Positions 11,751-19,801 of a DNA stretch of 64,000 nt are shown one piece after another. Below the pieces are notes generated by a model that did no database searches, was not told the DNA's origin, and saw nothing but the letters and a program-made list of their open reading frames with translations. Positions within the stretch are counted from its first letter, which is position 1; every line of letters begins with the position of its first letter. Location: contig CAVXNR010000016.1 of assembly GCA_963763095.1 (NCBI GenBank), forward strand, positions 62,001 through 126,000. The letters are read 5' to 3'. This DNA is from CAVUCH01 sp963763095 (lineage in GTDB: Bacteria > Acidobacteriota > Vicinamibacteria > Vicinamibacterales > JAENWD01). The translations under genes were made by a program, and so were the position numbers.

Positions 11751-12704
11751 ATGAGGCGTAACTCGGAGGTGTGGTTTCGGGCCGGTACGGGCGTGTTCGC
11801 GGTCGTCGTCGTGGTGATCGTGGCCGGCATGGCGGTCGAGCTCACCCGCCAATCGTGGATGGCGATCGAGAAGTTCGGCCTCGCGTTCTGGACGACCGAC
11901 ACCTGGGACCCTGTCTCCGGCGACTTCGGCGCGCGGCCGTTCATCTGGGGCACGCTCTATTCGTCGGTGCTCGCGCTGCTGCTGGCAGCCCCCGTGGCGC
12001 TCGGCATCGCCATCTTCCTCACCGATCTGTGCCCACCACGTCTGCGCGCGCCGCTCACGCAGCTCACCGAGCTGCTCGCCGCGATCCCGTCAATTGTCTA
12101 TGGCCTCTGGGGCATCTTCGTGCTGGTGCCCGCGGTGCGCTCGCTGCAGGTCGCGTTCCCGGACGCGCTGCGGCAGCTGCCACTGTTCTCGGGCCCGCCG
12201 CTGGGTGTCGGCATGCTGGCCGCGGTGCTCATCCTGGCCGTCATGGTGGTGCCCTATACATCTTCGGTGGCCCGCGAAGTGCTGCGTGCCGTTCCCGCCG
12301 CACAGCGGGAGGGCGCCTACGCCCTCGGCGCCACACGGTGGGAAGCCATCCGCGTGGCGCTGCAATACGGCCGCGTCGGCATCATCGGCGCCATCATGCT
12401 CGGCTTCGGCCGGGCGCTCGGCGAGACCATGGCCGTAACGATGGTGATCGGCAACACGCCGAGGGTGTCGCTCTCCGTCTTCGCTCCCCAATACACGATG
12501 GCCGCCGTGATCGCCAACGAGTTCAGCGAAGCCGCCGACGACCTGTATCTCCATGCGCTGATTGAGATCGGGCTGCTGCTCTTCATCATCACGCTGCTTG
12601 TCAACGGCGTGTCACGCCTCCTCATCTGGCGCATGGGCCGGCAGGGCAGCGGGAGGGTGCCGCGCACGCCGGCCGTTGTCACCGCGGCCGGAGGCGCGGC
12701 ATGA
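11751..12704 (+). CDS. pstC: Phosphate ABC transporter permease PstC
   Basis: 317 residues with about six membrane helices, the first at 15-35 after a short N-terminus. The ABC permease coupling loop is seen as EGAYALGATRWEAIRVALQYGRVGIIGAIMLGFGRALGE in pieces (EGAYALGATRWEAI, then GRALGETMAV). It pairs with PstA in the inner membrane to form the phosphate channel. The stop overlaps the pstA start by 4 bases, indicating coupled translation. The ATPase that should power it is not encoded in this window. Confidence 0.95.
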   Translation: MRRNSEVWFRAGTGVFAVVVVVIVAGMAVELTRQSWMAIEKFGLAFWTTDTWDPVSGDFGARPFIWGTLYSSVLALLLAAPVALGIAIFLTDLCPPRLRAPLTQLTELLAAIPSIVYGLWGIFVLVPAVRSLQVAFPDALRQLPLFSGPPLGVGMLAAVLILAVMVVPYTSSVAREVLRAVPAAQREGAYALGATRWEAIRVALQYGRVGIIGAIMLGFGRALGETMAVTMVIGNTPRVSLSVFAPQYTMAAVIANEFSEAADDLYLHALIEIGLLLFIITLLVNGVSRLLIWRMGRQGSGRVPRTPAVVTAAGGAA

Positions 12705-13552
12705 GCAGTCCGCGGGTCCGCCGGGGCGTCTCCTTCGTCATGACCGCGCTCTGCGGGATGGCGGTGGTGTTTGCACTCGTGCCGCTCGCCTTCATCCTCT
12801 TCTTCGCCATCACCCGCGGCGTGCAGGCGCTCTCGGTCGAATTCTTCACGCACATGCCGACGCCCGTGGGAGAACCCGGCGGCGGCATGGCGAACGCCAT
12901 CGCGGGCACCCTCACGGTCACCGCGCTCGGCGCGATCTTCGCCGTACCGATCGGCGTCATCAGCGGCATCTATGTGGCGGAATACCGTGAGACCCGGCTG
13001 GCCGCAGTGGTACGGTTCACCGCCGACACCCTGAACGGCATTCCTTCGATCGTCATCGGGGTTTTCGTCTATGGGCTGGTAGTGCTGCCGTTCAAGCAGT
13101 TCTCGGCGCTGGCCGGCGGCGTGGCGCTCGGGATCCTGATGATTCCGATCATCACGCGCACGACGGACGAGCTGCTGCGGCTCGTCCCGATGTCGCTGCG
13201 CGAGGGCGCGCTCGCCCTGGGCGCCACGCGGGCTCGTGCCGTCTTCACGGTGGTGCTGCCCGCCGCGTTGCCGGGCATCATGACGGGTATCGTGCTCGCG
13301 CTCGCGCGCGTGGCTGGCGAAACGGCGCCCCTGCTCTTCACCGCCTTCAACAACCGCTTCTGGAGCACGAGTCTCACGCAGCCCATCTCGTCGCTGACCG
13401 TGCAGATCTATGCATATGCCATCTCGCCCTACGAGGACTGGCACCGACAAGCCTGGGCGGGCGCACTGGTACTGGTCATGATCGTCCTCGCGTGCTCGCT
13501 GCTCGCCCGGCTGGCAACCAGGCGCCTGGAGCGCATGCACGTCGGGCGGTAG
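12701..13552 (+). CDS. pstA: Phosphate ABC transporter permease PstA
   Basis: 283 residues with six predicted helices. The permease coupling motif is present as EGALALGATRARAVFTVVLP, and the family-typical RVAGETAPLLFTAFNN follows near residue 205. It forms the inner-membrane phosphate channel with PstC. The usual next gene, pstB, is missing; a DUF47 protein follows after 47 bases. Translational coupling with pstC is seen as an ATGA overlap. Confidence 0.95.
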   Translation: MSSPRVRRGVSFVMTALCGMAVVFALVPLAFILFFAITRGVQALSVEFFTHMPTPVGEPGGGMANAIAGTLTVTALGAIFAVPIGVISGIYVAEYRETRLAAVVRFTADTLNGIPSIVIGVFVYGLVVLPFKQFSALAGGVALGILMIPIITRTTDELLRLVPMSLREGALALGATRARAVFTVVLPAALPGIMTGIVLALARVAGETAPLLFTAFNNRFWSTSLTQPISSLTVQIYAYAISPYEDWHRQAWAGALVLVMIVLACSLLARLATRRLERMHVGR

Positions 13553-13599
13553 CGTCAACGCGCGCGTCGCCAACCCCTTCCCGCGCGGCCGAAACTGGT

Positions 13600-14250
13600 A
13601 TGATCCGGCGGCTCTCGGAGGGGCTCGCATTCTTGAGATTCCGACTCATTCCCCGCGAGGAAAAGTTCTACGCCGATTTCATCGCGCTCGCCGATGAGCT
13701 GATGGTCGGTGCCCGGCTGCTCGAGGAGATGCTCTCGACCGTCCCGCCCCGGTGGGAGAGTGCCGCCGACATCAAGGACGTCGAGCATCGCTGCGACACG
13801 ATCACCCACGAAATTTTCCAGCGGCTGAACCGCACCTTCGTGACGCCGATCGACCGCGAAGACATCCACGGGCTCGCGCGGTCACTCGATGACGTGATGG
13901 ACGCCATCGACGCGTCGGCAGGAGTCATCCGACGTTACCGCATTCCCGATGTGCGTTTTGGCGCCCGCGAACTGGCGCGGATCATCGCCAGAGCCACCGA
14001 ACAGGTGCGGCAGGGAGCGGCGGCGCTCGAGAAGCGGACGGGAGTCCATGTCGTCACCGTCGAGATCAACCGCCTCGAGAACGACGCCGACGATATCCAC
14101 GACGAGGCGCTGCGCCGGCTGTTCGAAGGGGAGACAGACGCACTGACTGTCATCAAGTGGAAGGAAGTGCTCGACCTGCTCGAGGATGCCACCGATCGCT
14201 GCGAGGACGTCGCGAACGTCTTCGAGGCCGTCGTCGTCAAGAACGGGTAG
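13600..14250 (+). CDS. DUF47 (PhoU-like) protein, predicted Pit regulator
   Basis: 216 residues from ATG 13600. Starting here begins with MIRRLSEGLAFLRFRLIPREEKFY, the conserved N-terminus of the family, whereas the longer reading frame adds only Arg/Ala-rich text. The protein is all alpha-helical and charged, with two PhoU-like repeats and acidic metal-binding motifs (KDVEHRCDTITHEIFQRLN and NRLENDADDIHDEALRRLF). DUF47 proteins are encoded beside low-affinity phosphate permeases and are thought to regulate them in the cytoplasm. Here pit follows by 6 bases, as expected. Confidence 0.9.
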   Translation: MIRRLSEGLAFLRFRLIPREEKFYADFIALADELMVGARLLEEMLSTVPPRWESAADIKDVEHRCDTITHEIFQRLNRTFVTPIDREDIHGLARSLDDVMDAIDASAGVIRRYRIPDVRFGARELARIIARATEQVRQGAAALEKRTGVHVVTVEINRLENDADDIHDEALRRLFEGETDALTVIKWKEVLDLLEDATDRCEDVANVFEAVVVKNG

Positions 14251-14256
14251 CCCCGC

Positions 14257-15265
14257 ATGGACGTCCCGGTCGGGCTCGCCGTCGTCGTTGCGCTCGTCAC
14301 GCTCGCGCTCATCTTCGACTACATCAACGGTTTTCACGACGCGGCGAACTCCATCGCCACCGTCGTGTCGACCCGGGTGCTCTCCCCCGGCAAAGCCGTC
14401 ATCTGGGCGGCGTTTTTCAATTTCATCGCCGCGTTCACGTTTGGCACCGCCGTCGCAAAAACAGTGGGCAGCGGGATGGTGCACCTGGAGCACGTCACGC
14501 TGGCCGTCATCTTCGCCGGTCTCTGCGGCGCGATCGCCTGGAACCTGATCACCTGGTTCTTTGGGCTGCCGACGAGCTCGTCGCACGCGCTGTTCGGCGG
14601 CTATGCGGGCGCGGCGGTGGCCAAGGCTGGATTCCAGGCGATCATCCCCGCAGGCTGGACCAAGACGATCATCTTCATCGTCGTGGCGCCGATGATCGGC
14701 CTCACGGTGGGGCTGGCGCTGATGACGGCGATGTTCTGGTTGTTCCGCTGGGTGCCGCCCAGCCGCGTGGACGGCTGGTTCCGCCGGCTGCAGCTGCTCT
14801 CGGCCGCCGCGTTCAGCCTGATGCACGGTGCCAACGACGCGCAGAAGACGATGGGGATCATCGCCGGGGTGCTGTACTCGGCGAAGTACATCGACACGTT
14901 CTATCATCCCGTTCTGGGTGGTGCTCGCGGCACACGCCGCGATCGGTCTCGGCACGCTCTCGGGCGGCTGGCGGATCATCCACACGATGGGGTCGAAGAT
15001 CACACGCCTGCAGCCGGTGAGCGGGTTTGCGGCCGAAACAGGTGCGGCGTTCGCGATCGGGATAGCGACCTACCTCGGGGTCGGCATCAGCACGACCCAT
15101 ACGATTACGGGGGCAATCATCGGCGTCGGCGCCACGCGGCGGCTGTCGGCCGTGCGGTGGGGAGTGGCGCGGCGGATCGTCTGGGCCTGGCTCCTGACGA
15201 TCCCGGCCGCCGCGTTCATGGCCGCCGTCACCTACGAGACGGTGTGGCTCTTCGGCTGGCGCTGA
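14257..15265 (+). CDS. pit: Inorganic phosphate permease (PiT family), frameshifted
   Basis: Reading from 14257 gives the PiT signature FDYINGFHDAANSIA, many membrane helices, and the second inverted half at MHGANDAQKTMGIIAG. The frame is lost near base 14905 after DTFY. In the next frame it resumes with PFWVVLAAHAAIGLGTLSGGW and ends with TVWLFGWR at 15265. Removing one base gives a complete permease of about 335 residues; the length is 3n+1. It would import phosphate with protons or as a metal-phosphate complex. It ends 3 bases from the convergent sensor kinase gene. Confidence 0.9.
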
Positions 15266-15268
15266 GCG

Positions 15269-17050
15269 TCAGCTGGCGGCGGGACGCGCTGCCGTGCGTG
15301 CCGGCAATCTGACGGTGAAGACGGCGCCGCCTTCGTCCCCATTTCGGGCGACCACGGTGCCTCCGAGCAGCTCCACCAGGTTCCTCACGATCGCGAGGCC
15401 GATGCCCGTGCCTCCCGGGTTCCTCACGCGCGACTTGTCGACCCGATAGAAACGCTCGAAGACGCGCTGCAGATCGGCTGGCGGGATCCCGGGCCCTGTG
15501 TCGGCCACTTCGATCGTCGCGGACTCGCCCGACACCACTGCAGTGAGCGACACGGTGCCCCCCTCGGGCGAGTAGCTCACCGCGTTCTCGAGCAGGTTGC
15601 GCAGGATGTCGTGCACGCAGGCGGGGTCCGTCTCGACCGCGCGGCCGTCGTCCTCGACGCGCACGCGCACATCGGCTCGACGCGCCTCGATCAGCGGCGA
15701 CAGTTCGTCTACGACACCCCGGACCAGGGGCCCGAGATGAACGGACGCGCGTCCGGTCACCTCCTGTCGTGCATCGAGCCGCGCCAGTCGCAGCAGGTCT
15801 GCGACGAGCCGCTCCATGCGCGCCGTGTGGCGGAAAATGACCTGCAGGAACTCGCGTGCCTGACCGTCCGGGCTGTCCTCGAGGAGCGTCTCCACGTAGC
15901 CGCGGATCGCCGTCAGCGGGGTGCGCAGTTCGTGCGAGACGTTGCCGACGAAGTCGCGCCGCACCTGGTCCGCGCGTCTGAGGTCCGTGATGTCGTGCAG
16001 GACGAGCACTCCACCGGCACCCGCCGGGCCGCGCGTCGGGGCGGCCCGTGCAATCAGCACCCGGGACGAATCCACTCCGACCGTCAGTTCCACGCCGGGA
16101 GGCTCCTCGCCACGCAGCGCGCGCCCGATCTGCGCAACGATGTCGGGGTGGCGAATCGAATCGGTGTAGCGGCGGCCGATCCCCTCGTCGGGGATGCCGA
16201 GTATCCGCCGTGCCGCCTCGTTGACGAGGCGCACGCGGCCATCCTCGTCGAGCACCAGCACACCCTCCACCATCCCGGCGAGGATCGCCTCCATGCGGGC
16301 GCGGTTGCGGGCCAGATCTGCCACACGCGCGCCGAGCTCGACAACCACCGCGTCGAGCGACCGCGCCACGCGACCGAGCTCGTCGAGGCCGTAGTCGATC
16401 GGCGGGCGCGTGAAGTCGCCGGCGGCGTACCGATCCGCGACGCTGGCAATTGCCGCCACCCGGCGCGACAACGGAATGGAGAATGCCCAGGCGAGCGCGA
16501 GCGCTACACCCGTGCCCAGCGCCATTGCGAGCAGGGTGAGCGGAACGATTTGCCGGAGCAGTTGCTGCACGCTCGCCGCCGGAACAGCCAGGCGCACGAA
16601 GGCGATGTCCGGATCGCGGACGGTTACCGCCGTGTAGAGCATGTCGGTATCGACGGTCGCGCTCACGCGCCGCGCGTGCCCCACGCCCCGTGCGCGCGCT
16701 TCGACGATCTCCGGCCGGTGCGCGTGCTCTTCGAGCGTGCTGATGCGGTTGGTGTCCACCCAGGAGTCGCCGAGCACCCGGCCGTCGGCAGCGATGAACG
16801 TCACCCGCGCTTCGACCAGCGCCGCAAGCCGGACGGCTTCTGCCTCGAAGCCGCCGGGCCGAGCGGGCGACTGATCGCGCTCCACCTGGTCGGCCACGAG
16901 CCGCGCTTCGAGCAGCACCCGCTCCTCGATCCGGTCGTGCATCTGGTGCCGCAGCGACCAGAACAGCAGGCCGGCGGTGACCAGCGCGGTGAGGATGCCG
17001 GCCCCCGACCCGGCCAGGAACATCTTCGTCCGGAAGCTCGCCGGCCTCAC
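15269..17050 (-). CDS. phoR: Sensor histidine kinase, PhoR-like
   Basis: 593 residues from GTG 17050, which overlaps the regulator stop as GTGA; much longer upstream readings run antisense to the regulator and are not real. Membrane helices lie at about 10-31 and 170-192 and enclose a periplasmic loop. Then follow HAMP (about 193-245), PAS (about 252-355) and the kinase core. The phosphoacceptor is H373 in NVSHELRTPLT. N-box (LRNLLENAVSYSPEGG), DTGPGI and GTGIGLAIV are all intact. It would phosphorylate the neighbouring response regulator. The PhoR name is supported by architecture and by lying beside pst/pit genes, but direct phosphate sensing is inferred. Confidence 0.88.
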   Translation of the reverse strand: MRPASFRTKMFLAGSGAGILTALVTAGLLFWSLRHQMHDRIEERVLLEARLVADQVERDQSPARPGGFEAEAVRLAALVEARVTFIAADGRVLGDSWVDTNRISTLEEHAHRPEIVEARARGVGHARRVSATVDTDMLYTAVTVRDPDIAFVRLAVPAASVQQLLRQIVPLTLLAMALGTGVALALAWAFSIPLSRRVAAIASVADRYAAGDFTRPPIDYGLDELGRVARSLDAVVVELGARVADLARNRARMEAILAGMVEGVLVLDEDGRVRLVNEAARRILGIPDEGIGRRYTDSIRHPDIVAQIGRALRGEEPPGVELTVGVDSSRVLIARAAPTRGPAGAGGVLVLHDITDLRRADQVRRDFVGNVSHELRTPLTAIRGYVETLLEDSPDGQAREFLQVIFRHTARMERLVADLLRLARLDARQEVTGRASVHLGPLVRGVVDELSPLIEARRADVRVRVEDDGRAVETDPACVHDILRNLLENAVSYSPEGGTVSLTAVVSGESATIEVADTGPGIPPADLQRVFERFYRVDKSRVRNPGGTGIGLAIVRNLVELLGGTVVARNGDEGGAVFTVRLPARTAARPAAS

Positions 17051-17760
17051 GGGCTCTCCCGGAGCTTGTAGCCGAACTGCGGCACGGTGACGATGGCATC
17101 GGCCATCACGGGAAGCTTCTCCCGCAACCGCCGCACGTGCACGTCGACCGTGCGGGTGCCGCCCGTGTAGCGGTAGCCCCAGACATCCGAGAGCAGCAGG
17201 TCCCGGGACAGTACGCGGCCGCGATGCTCGAGGAAATACCGGAGCAGCAGGAACTCTTTCGCCGTCAGTCGCACCTCGTCGCCGCCCGCCGTGACCACGT
17301 GCCGTTCGGGGTCCACCTGCAGATCGCCGAAAGTGAGAGACGGGGCTGGCGCCGGTGCTGGCGCGGCCCGGCGGAGCACGGCCCGGACACGGGCGACGAC
17401 CTCGCGGGGACTGAATGGCTTGGTGATGTAGTCGTCGGCGCCGAGCTCGAGGCCCGTCACGCGATCGGTCTCCTCGGCTCGCGCGGTGATCATGATGACG
17501 GGGATCGCCTGGGTGCGTGGATCCGTTCGCATCGCACGGCAGATGTCCCTGCCGTCGAGACCCGGCAGCATCACATCGAGCAGGACCAGATCCGGCGGGC
17601 TCTCGCGCACCCGCGCGAGCGCGCCCGCTCCCGAGAGCATCACCCCAGCCTCGAAACCCGCCTTGCGGAGACTGTGCGCCAGCAGGTGCGCGATGTCCTC
17701 GTCGTCTTCCACGATGAGCAGCCGCACCGCGCGGGGGGCCTCCTGTCCTTTCGTTGACAT
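17047..17760 (-). CDS. phoB: OmpR/PhoB-family response regulator
   Basis: 237 residues from ATG 17760. The receiver domain (12-128) has the acidic pair ED at 18-20, phosphorylation site D62 (LLDVMLPG), and K114 in ITKPFSP. An alanine/proline linker leads to a winged-helix DNA-binding domain (about 140-232) with RVLSRDLLLSDVWGY and RTVDVHVRRLREKL. It is encoded upstream of, and overlaps, the sensor kinase. Together with the adjacent porin, pst and pit genes this suggests control of phosphate uptake. Sequences further upstream of 17760 are a repeat and noncoding. Confidence 0.9.
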   Translation of the reverse strand: MSTKGQEAPRAVRLLIVEDDEDIAHLLAHSLRKAGFEAGVMLSGAGALARVRESPPDLVLLDVMLPGLDGRDICRAMRTDPRTQAIPVIMITARAEETDRVTGLELGADDYITKPFSPREVVARVRAVLRRAAPAPAPAPSLTFGDLQVDPERHVVTAGGDEVRLTAKEFLLLRYFLEHRGRVLSRDLLLSDVWGYRYTGGTRTVDVHVRRLREKLPVMADAIVTVPQFGYKLRESP

Positions 17761-17817
17761 CAAGTTCAAGTATAAGGCGGCCGTCTCGCACCACTCTTTA
17801 CCGTTGACCGCTGACCG

Positions 17818-17861
<44 letters not shown>

Positions 17862-18040
17862 GCGCCTGACCCTGATCCCTTGACCCATCGGCCCTGAAAG
17901 ACGGCACGCCTATGTGCCCTGCAGAGGACAGTCCCCGGGCAGCAGCGGCCCGCTTCCTTGAGATTTCCACACAAATCCGCACGGTTGCATGCCGCTGCTG
18001 CTGGCATCGCGCTTGACTATCGTTGCAGCAGGAGGATGCG

Positions 18041-18630
18041 ATGAAGCAACTGATTGGCGGTATCGTCGGTGCCCTGGTCACCGGCATTGCCATCTTCGGC
18101 TGGAACGGTTCGACAGCGCCGGACGACGTCTCATGGAGCGCCGCCGAGGCGCAGCGGCCTCTGCAGCTGATCTCGGATCAGCGAGGCACGCCCGCAGCCG
18201 TGATGGACAGCGAATCCGCGCCCGCGGCGCTGAACGTCACGTGCGAGCCCGGCCAGCGCGCAGTGATTCGCCGCATGCCCTCCGTCTCCGGACTGTCCAT
18301 GGAAGCCGGATGCGTCGGGGGCGACGACATGGCCTCCCTTTCGAGTGCGCCGCGCTTCGCTCCGCTCCAGCCGATGCAGCGGCTCATGCCGTGCCCGTCG
18401 CGTACTCCAGGCCACGCGTGCAGCCGATGCGGTCCGTGCGTGATGACGACTATGTGCCCGCACGAAGCGTGGAGCCGCGGCGCTCGTGGAAGAAGCGTGC
18501 CCTCGTGATTGGCGGGTCGGCCGGTGCCGGCGCCGGCGTGGGTGCACTCGCGGGCGGCAAGAAGGGGGCGCTCATCGGCGCAGCGATCGGCGGCGGCGCC
18601 GGCACGCTCTACGAGATCGTGAAGCACTGA
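18041..18630 (+). CDS. Exported glycine-zipper protein, frameshifted
   Basis: ATG 18041 follows a strong GGAGG (18031-18035). The first frame gives a membrane or signal segment (QLIGGIVGALVTGIAIFG), then NVTCEPGQRAVIRR with a second Cys in EAGCVGGDD. The frame changes between about 18385 and 18400. The later part resumes as VPVAYSRPRVQPMRSVRDDDYVP and ends with WKKRALVIGG and a glycine zipper (GAGAGVGALAGGKKGALIG and GAAIGGGAGTLYEIVKH). As I recall, Acidobacteriota have proteins with exactly this order, so I treat it as one gene of about 196 codons. The net shift is 3n+2, meaning one base lost or two gained. Function unknown; glycine zippers usually insert in membranes. Confidence 0.72.
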
Positions 18631-18650
18631 ACGGCGCGCGCAGGCGGGAG

Positions 18651-18701
18651 GGCGGCGGGCGGCGGCGGCCAGCGTATGCTGTGCGCCTACCGCCCGCCGC
18701 C
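18651..18701. terminator. Possible bidirectional terminator hairpin
   Basis: A perfect 12-bp inverted repeat (GGCGGCGGGCGG at 18651-18662 and its complement at 18690-18701) lies between two convergent genes. The loop is long (27 bases) and there is no T-run, so it is only a candidate. Confidence 0.35.
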
Positions 18702-18722
18702 TGAACGCGTCACAGGCCAGGC

Positions 18723-19418
18723 CTATCCTCTCGCGATGATCCAGTAAATTCCCAACCCAATCGACGCCAGGGCCGTGATCACCGCCGCGCCCCGCCCGAC
18801 GTGCCTCGCGAGCCACACCGAGCCCAACACGCGCGAAAGCACGACACCGAACAGCGACATCGAAATCACGATGCCGACCGCGAAGACGGCAATCAGGTAG
18901 AGCAGCGTCGCCAGGGACGCCGCAAGCCCGCCCGTGATCGCGTCTCCGAACGGCGCCATCATGGTCAGGGCGCGCAACCCCGACACCGCAAAGACGGCCC
19001 CGAGGATGCCCGGCACGTGCGAGTGAGCGCCGGACGCGTGCCGGCTCCGCGGGCCCAGGTGCAGGTGCCAGTGCGTGTGCAGCGGGTCGCCGTGCGTGTG
19101 CGTGTGGCCATAGAGCTGCTGGCTGAACGCCACCCACAGGCTGAACGCGCCGAGCGCGATCAGCAGGACGCCCCCGACCAGTTCGCCGGTGCGCTCGAGG
19201 AGCACAGGGATCTGCCAGCCGAGCAGCACGACGGCGGCCGATCCCAGCAGCAACAGCAGCGCGTGGCCCACGGCGAATCCCAGAGCGACTCGCATGGGAT
19301 GCGTCCTCGTACGCTCGTCCCCCGGTCCACGGACTGAGAGCGCAGCGATGGCCATGAGGTGGTCGGCGCCGAGCCCGTGGAAGAACCCGAGCGCCAGCGC
19401 GTACGACGTGAGGATCAC
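18723..19418 (-). CDS. NicO/RcnA-like metal transporter
   Basis: 231 residues with six or seven membrane helices. The first helix carries LGFFHGLGADHLMAIAA, which resembles the HxxxxDH metal-site helix of nickel/cobalt transporters. Helix 2 has GFAVGHALLLLLG. Between helices 3 and 4 is a histidine-rich loop (HTHTHGDPLHTHWHLHLG, with later HASGAHSH), as seen in Ni/Co efflux and uptake proteins of the NicO superfamily. It probably moves Ni, Co or a related metal across the inner membrane; direction cannot be told. No regulator or metalloenzyme genes lie next to it. Confidence 0.75.
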   Translation of the reverse strand: MILTSYALALGFFHGLGADHLMAIAALSVRGPGDERTRTHPMRVALGFAVGHALLLLLGSAAVVLLGWQIPVLLERTGELVGGVLLIALGAFSLWVAFSQQLYGHTHTHGDPLHTHWHLHLGPRSRHASGAHSHVPGILGAVFAVSGLRALTMMAPFGDAITGGLAASLATLLYLIAVFAVGIVISMSLFGVVLSRVLGSVWLARHVGRGAAVITALASIGLGIYWIIARG

Positions 19419-19476
19419 ATGGCGATCCTACCGCGGCTACGGCTCATCAGGGTAGTGCCGTCCGTTCGTCCTGTCC

Positions 19477-19496
19477 GCCGGGACTGAAGTCCCGGC
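19477..19496. repeat. Palindromic repeat GCCGGGACTGAAGTCCCGGC
   Basis: Perfect 9-bp arms around GA, followed by TCCACAT. One of about ten related copies in the window, all intergenic. Confidence 0.9.
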
Positions 19497-19714
19497 TCCA
19501 CATCAGAGGATCCCGCGGGCTCAGAGTTGATCGGACAGCTAAAGTGTCAGCGACGCCATTCGACGTCGGCTGAAGCCCTCGCGTGCTGTAGCCAGGACTG
19601 TCGTCCTATCTCTCCACGTTGTCGTTTTCACCGGGTTCACGAGGTCCCGGAGGCCTCGCTCGGGATCGGCCACGGGCCTGACGGTCGCAGGTCCGAACTC
19701 TCCCCGTGTGTGGA

Positions 19715-19734
19715 GCCGGAACTTCAGTTCCGGC
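19715..19734. repeat. Palindromic repeat GCCGGAACTTCAGTTCCGGC
   Basis: Perfect 9-bp arms around TC, preceded by GTGTGGA. Compared with the consensus, both arms differ by one compensating base (GGA to GAA and TCC to TTC), so the hairpin is preserved. Confidence 0.9.
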
Positions 19735-19801
19735 GGGCGGAGGGCGGCGGAGGCTCCGCGAGTCTCAGGCCTAAACAGGCCGCGGATGAACACGTCCGCG
19801 G

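Larger units (their letters stand above)
19419..19801. other. 383-base noncoding gap with two palindromic repeats
   Basis: Lies upstream of the NicO gene and downstream of the secreted 550-residue protein gene. It holds two 20-bp palindromes (19477-19496 and 19715-19734), each followed or preceded by the CTCCACA/TGTGGAG flank found elsewhere in the window. I see no credible small gene in it. Confidence 0.6.

Noticed and set aside
13882..15003. Minus-strand open frame opposite DUF47 and pit
   Set aside because: Its translation is Arg/Asp/His-rich with no recognisable motif, while the other strand encodes two well-known families.
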